DNA of 64,000 bases from Nocardioides sp. zg-1230 (lineage in GTDB: Bacteria > Actinomycetota > Actinomycetes > Propionibacteriales > Nocardioidaceae): NCBI RefSeq assembly GCF_013155335.1, contig NZ_JABJQZ010000004.1:1-64000 (forward strand). Direction: 5' to 3'. A program made the translations under genes and the position numbers. The notes below the pieces were generated by a model. That model had not been told where the DNA came from. It made no database searches and saw nothing but the letters and a program-made list of their open reading frames with translations. Of the stretch, positions 61,570 through 64,000 are shown piece after piece (within the stretch, counting starts at the first letter, position 1; each line of letters opens with the position of its first letter).

Positions 61570-64000
61570 ATGCTCAGTGATGACCAGCCCGACCAGCCCG
61601 AGCGCACCGAGTCCGGGTCCGCCACTCCAGAGGCGGGGAACGAGCCGACCGCGGACACCTCGCCCGCCGCGCCCGTCGTGACACGTCGTACGCGCAAGGC
61701 ACCCGCCAAGAAGGCGGCTGCCGCACCGGCCGCCGCCGCCCCCGATCCTGCTCCCGCGGCCGGCGACGCCGACGAACCCGTCGTCCGCAAGACCGCCTCC
61801 CGCCGGGCGCCTGCCAAGAAGGCGCCGGCGCGCAAGAGCGCCGCGAAGAAGGCCGCCGCGACGCCTGAGCCCGACGCCGTTGAGCCCCCCGCCGTTGAGC
61901 CCCAGGCTGCCGACGTGACCGAGGACGCCCCGGCACCCGCGAAGAAGGCGACGGCGCGCAAGTCCGCCGCGAAGTCCGCCGCGAAGGCGCCTGCCAAGAA
62001 GGCGGCCGCCAAGCGGACCAGCGCCAAGAAGGCCGCCGCAGCACCCCAGCCGGAGGTCGCGGAGACCGCTCCGGCCCCCGAGTCCGACGCCGGTCACGCG
62101 GTGCTGTTCCAGGCCCCGGTCGTCACCACGACCACTCGCCGCACGCGCAAGAAGCCCGCGGCCGCCCCGGTCGAGGCCCCGGTCGAGGCCCCGGTCGAGG
62201 CCGACGAGGCCGACGAGGCCGACGAGGCGGCCTCGGAGACTCCGGCACCCGCCAAGAAGGCCGCGGCGAAGAAGTCGGCGGCGAAGAAGTCCGCCGCCGA
62301 GAAGCCTGCCAAGAAGTCCGGCCGGAAGGCCGCCCAGACGTCCGTCGCCGAGACGACCGACGCGACGGACTCCGAGGAGGACGAGGACGGCACCGCTCTC
62401 GTCGCCGACACCTCCGAGGCCCCGGACGCCGACGCCCCCGACACCTCGGAGTCGGAGGACTCCGACGGCGAGGGGGAGGGCGGCTCCGGTCGCCGTCGTC
62501 GCCGCCGCGGCGGTCGTCGTCGCCGCAAGTCCGGTGAGGGCGGCGAGGGGGAGGGCGACTCCGACACCGGGTCCGCCGACACCTCCGACGACACCGCGGA
62601 GGCCTCGACCTCCGGCCCGACGGACGGCGACTCCCAGGCGTCCGACGGCAACGGCGAGGGTTCCTCGCGCCGTCGCCGCCGTCGTCGCCGCGCCGGCGAG
62701 GAGGGCTCGTCCGACGACGGCGACCCCAACACCGTCACGCGGGTGCGCAAGACGCGCTCCGCCGAGGACCAGATCACCTCGGTCCAGGGCTCCACCCGCC
62801 TCGAGGCCAAGAAGCAGCGCCGCCGCGAGGGCCGCGAGGCCGGCCGTCGCCGGGCGCCGATCGTCAGCGAGGCCGAGTTCCTCGCCCGCCGCGAGGCGGT
62901 CGAGCGGGTGATGGTCATCCGCCAGCGCAAGGACCTCACGCAGATCGGCGTGCTCGAGGACAAGGTCCTCGTGGAGCACTACGTCGCACGCAAGTCCCAG
63001 ACCTCCCTCATCGGAAACGTCTACCTCGGCCGCGTGCAGAACGTGCTCCCCTCGATGGAGGCCGCCTTCATCGACATCGGCAAGGGCCGCAACGCGGTCC
63101 TCTACGCCGGTGAGGTCAACTGGCAGTCGCTCGGCCACAAGGAGGGGCAACCGCGCAAGATCGAGTCGGTGCTCTCCAGCGGTCAGATGGTCCTCGTGCA
63201 GGTCACCAAGGACCCGGTCGGCCACAAGGGCGCCCGCCTGACCAGCCAGGTCAGCCTCGCCGGACGCTTCCTCGTCTACGTCCCGGACGGCACCACGTCC
63301 GGGATCTCCCGCAAGCTGCCCGACACCGAGCGCAGTCGCCTCAAGACGCTCCTCAAGCAGATCGTCCCCGACACCGCAGGCGTCATCGTGCGCACCGCGG
63401 CGGAGGGTGCCAGCGAGGAGGAGCTGACGCGCGATGTCGAGCGCCTCAAGGCTCGCTGGGAGGACATCGAGAAGAAGGCGACCCACAAGGGCTCCGGCCC
63501 GCAGCTGCTCTACGGCGAGCCCGACCTGACCCTGAAGGTCGTGCGCGACCTGTTCACCGAGGACTTCGCCAAGCTCGTCATCGAGGGTGACGACGCCTGG
63601 GAGACCGTCCGCGGGTACGTCGACTCGGTCGCTCCCGACCTCGGCGAGCGCCTCGAGAAGTTCGAGCGCGGCGCGACCGGCGGCGACGTCTTCGCGACCT
63701 ACCGCATCGAGGAGCAGATCCAGAAGGGGCTGGACCGCAAGGTCTGGCTGCCCTCGGGAGGCTCGCTCATCATCGACCGCACCGAGGCGATGACCGTCGT
63801 CGACGTCAACACCGGCAAGTTCACCGGGTCCGGGGGCAACCTCGAGGAGACGGTCACGAAGAACAACCTCGAGGCGGCCGAGGAGATCGTGCGTCAGCTC
63901 CGGCTGCGCGACATCGGCGGCATCATCGTCGTCGACTTCATCGACATGGTGCTCGAGTCGAACCGCGACCTCGTGGTCCGCCGCCTCGTCGAGTGCCTCG
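61570..64000 (+). CDS. rne: Ribonuclease E/G (3' end outside window)
   Basis: 810 codons are visible and the frame is open at the window end. Residues 1 to about 450 are a low-complexity extension: Ala-Lys-rich (repeats of PAKKA, ARKSAAKK), then acidic and Arg clusters ([18 protein letters not shown]). The RNase E catalytic region follows: S1 domain from about residue 473 (GNVYLGRVQNVLPSMEAAFIDIG), 5'-sensor, and the DNase I-like site with Asp in MTVVDVNTGKFTG (about 741) and GGIIVVDFIDM (about 787). ATG 61570 is 6 nt after GAGGAG. It should process rRNA and mRNA as core of the degradosome. Confidence 0.95.
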   Translation, partial: MLSDDQPDQPERTESGSATPEAGNEPTADTSPAAPVVTRRTRKAPAKKAAAAPAAAAPDPAPAAGDADEPVVRKTASRRAPAKKAPARKSAAKKAAATPEPDAVEPPAVEPQAADVTEDAPAPAKKATARKSAAKSAAKAPAKKAAAKRTSAKKAAAAPQPEVAETAPAPESDAGHAVLFQAPVVTTTTRRTRKKPAAAPVEAPVEAPVEADEADEADEAASETPAPAKKAAAKKSAAKKSAAEKPAKKSGRKAAQTSVAETTDATDSEEDEDGTALVADTSEAPDADAPDTSESEDSDGEGEGGSGRRRRRRGGRRRRKSGEGGEGEGDSDTGSADTSDDTAEASTSGPTDGDSQASDGNGEGSSRRRRRRRRAGEEGSSDDGDPNTVTRVRKTRSAEDQITSVQGSTRLEAKKQRRREGREAGRRRAPIVSEAEFLARREAVERVMVIRQRKDLTQIGVLEDKVLVEHYVARKSQTSLIGNVYLGRVQNVLPSMEAAFIDIGKGRNAVLYAGEVNWQSLGHKEGQPRKIESVLSSGQMVLVQVTKDPVGHKGARLTSQVSLAGRFLVYVPDGTTSGISRKLPDTERSRLKTLLKQIVPDTAGVIVRTAAEGASEEELTRDVERLKARWEDIEKKATHKGSGPQLLYGEPDLTLKVVRDLFTEDFAKLVIEGDDAWETVRGYVDSVAPDLGERLEKFERGATGGDVFATYRIEEQIQKGLDRKVWLPSGGSLIIDRTEAMTVVDVNTGKFTGSGGNLEETVTKNNLEAAEEIVRQLRLRDIGGIIVVDFIDMVLESNRDLVVRRLVECL
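62164..62226 (+). repeat. Tandem repeats in the rne extension
   Basis: GCCCCGGTCGAG occurs three times (62164-62199) followed by GCCGACGAG three times (62200-62226), exact copies, encoding APVE and ADE units. Copy number could vary without frameshift. Confidence 0.9.

Overview
The window is very GC-rich, gene-dense actinobacterial chromosome, most likely from Nocardioidaceae (Nocardioides or a close relative). This rests on an Rv2466c-like mycothiol-linked thioredoxin-fold protein, paired ClpP1/ClpP2, a group-II truncated haemoglobin, a 13E12/DUF222 HNH protein, a complete mreBCD-mrdA-rodA block, and frequent TANNNT hexamers placed 6-9 nt before start codons. I see no prophage, insertion sequence or CRISPR array.

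The backbone keeps the gene order known from the Mycobacterium tuberculosis Rv2467-Rv2444c stretch: pepN, Rv2466c homologue, rpiB, nei, tig, clpP1, clpP2, clpX, valS, folC, DUF4233, ndk, rne. Lineage-specific insertions lie between these genes.

Layout. 1-9832: end of a GTPase gene, a short SSB, EttA, MarR, a TetR gene upstream of a thiolase, a 60-residue membrane protein behind a tandem operator, a double-hotdog thioesterase, truncated haemoglobin, MscS channel and two small genes. 9840-23293: a winged-helix protein, PepN, the thioredoxin-fold protein, a K+/H+ antiporter, MetRS, a LURP-one protein, an esterase, a wrecked P-loop kinase gene abutting an SOS-box HNH gene, RpiB, Nei and a membrane SpoIIE-type phosphatase. 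23369-31106: tRNA-Gly, tRNA-Pro, trigger factor, a lipoprotein, a phosphotransferase/MarR divergent pair, ClpP1P2, ClpX and an 11-residue-repeat membrane protein. 31202-43068: ValRS, GNAT, FolC, DUF4233, Ndk and the elongasome genes. 43212-61132: a radical SAM gene and its usual partner (57476), separated by a 12-kb surface-glycan block, with two more glycosyltransferase genes after the partner. 61570-64000: the start of rne with a very long charged N-terminal extension.

Functionally, three modules stand out. ClpP1P2-ClpX with trigger factor forms a proteostasis unit. MreBCD-PBP2-RodA builds lateral wall. The 45310-61132 block holds five nucleotide-sugar or polyprenyl-phosphate glycosyltransferases plus a second GT4-like enzyme, two GT-C-like membrane proteins, a flippase, an O-acyltransferase and a FkbM-like methyltransferase; together these look sufficient to build, modify and export a cell-surface polysaccharide. 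The most interesting regulatory structures are the 24-bp MarR/phosphotransferase switch, the tandem TTCTAC-N4-GTAGAA operator, the SOS box, and the recurrent leaderless promoter pattern, four times sharing its TAG with the stop codon of the gene upstream.
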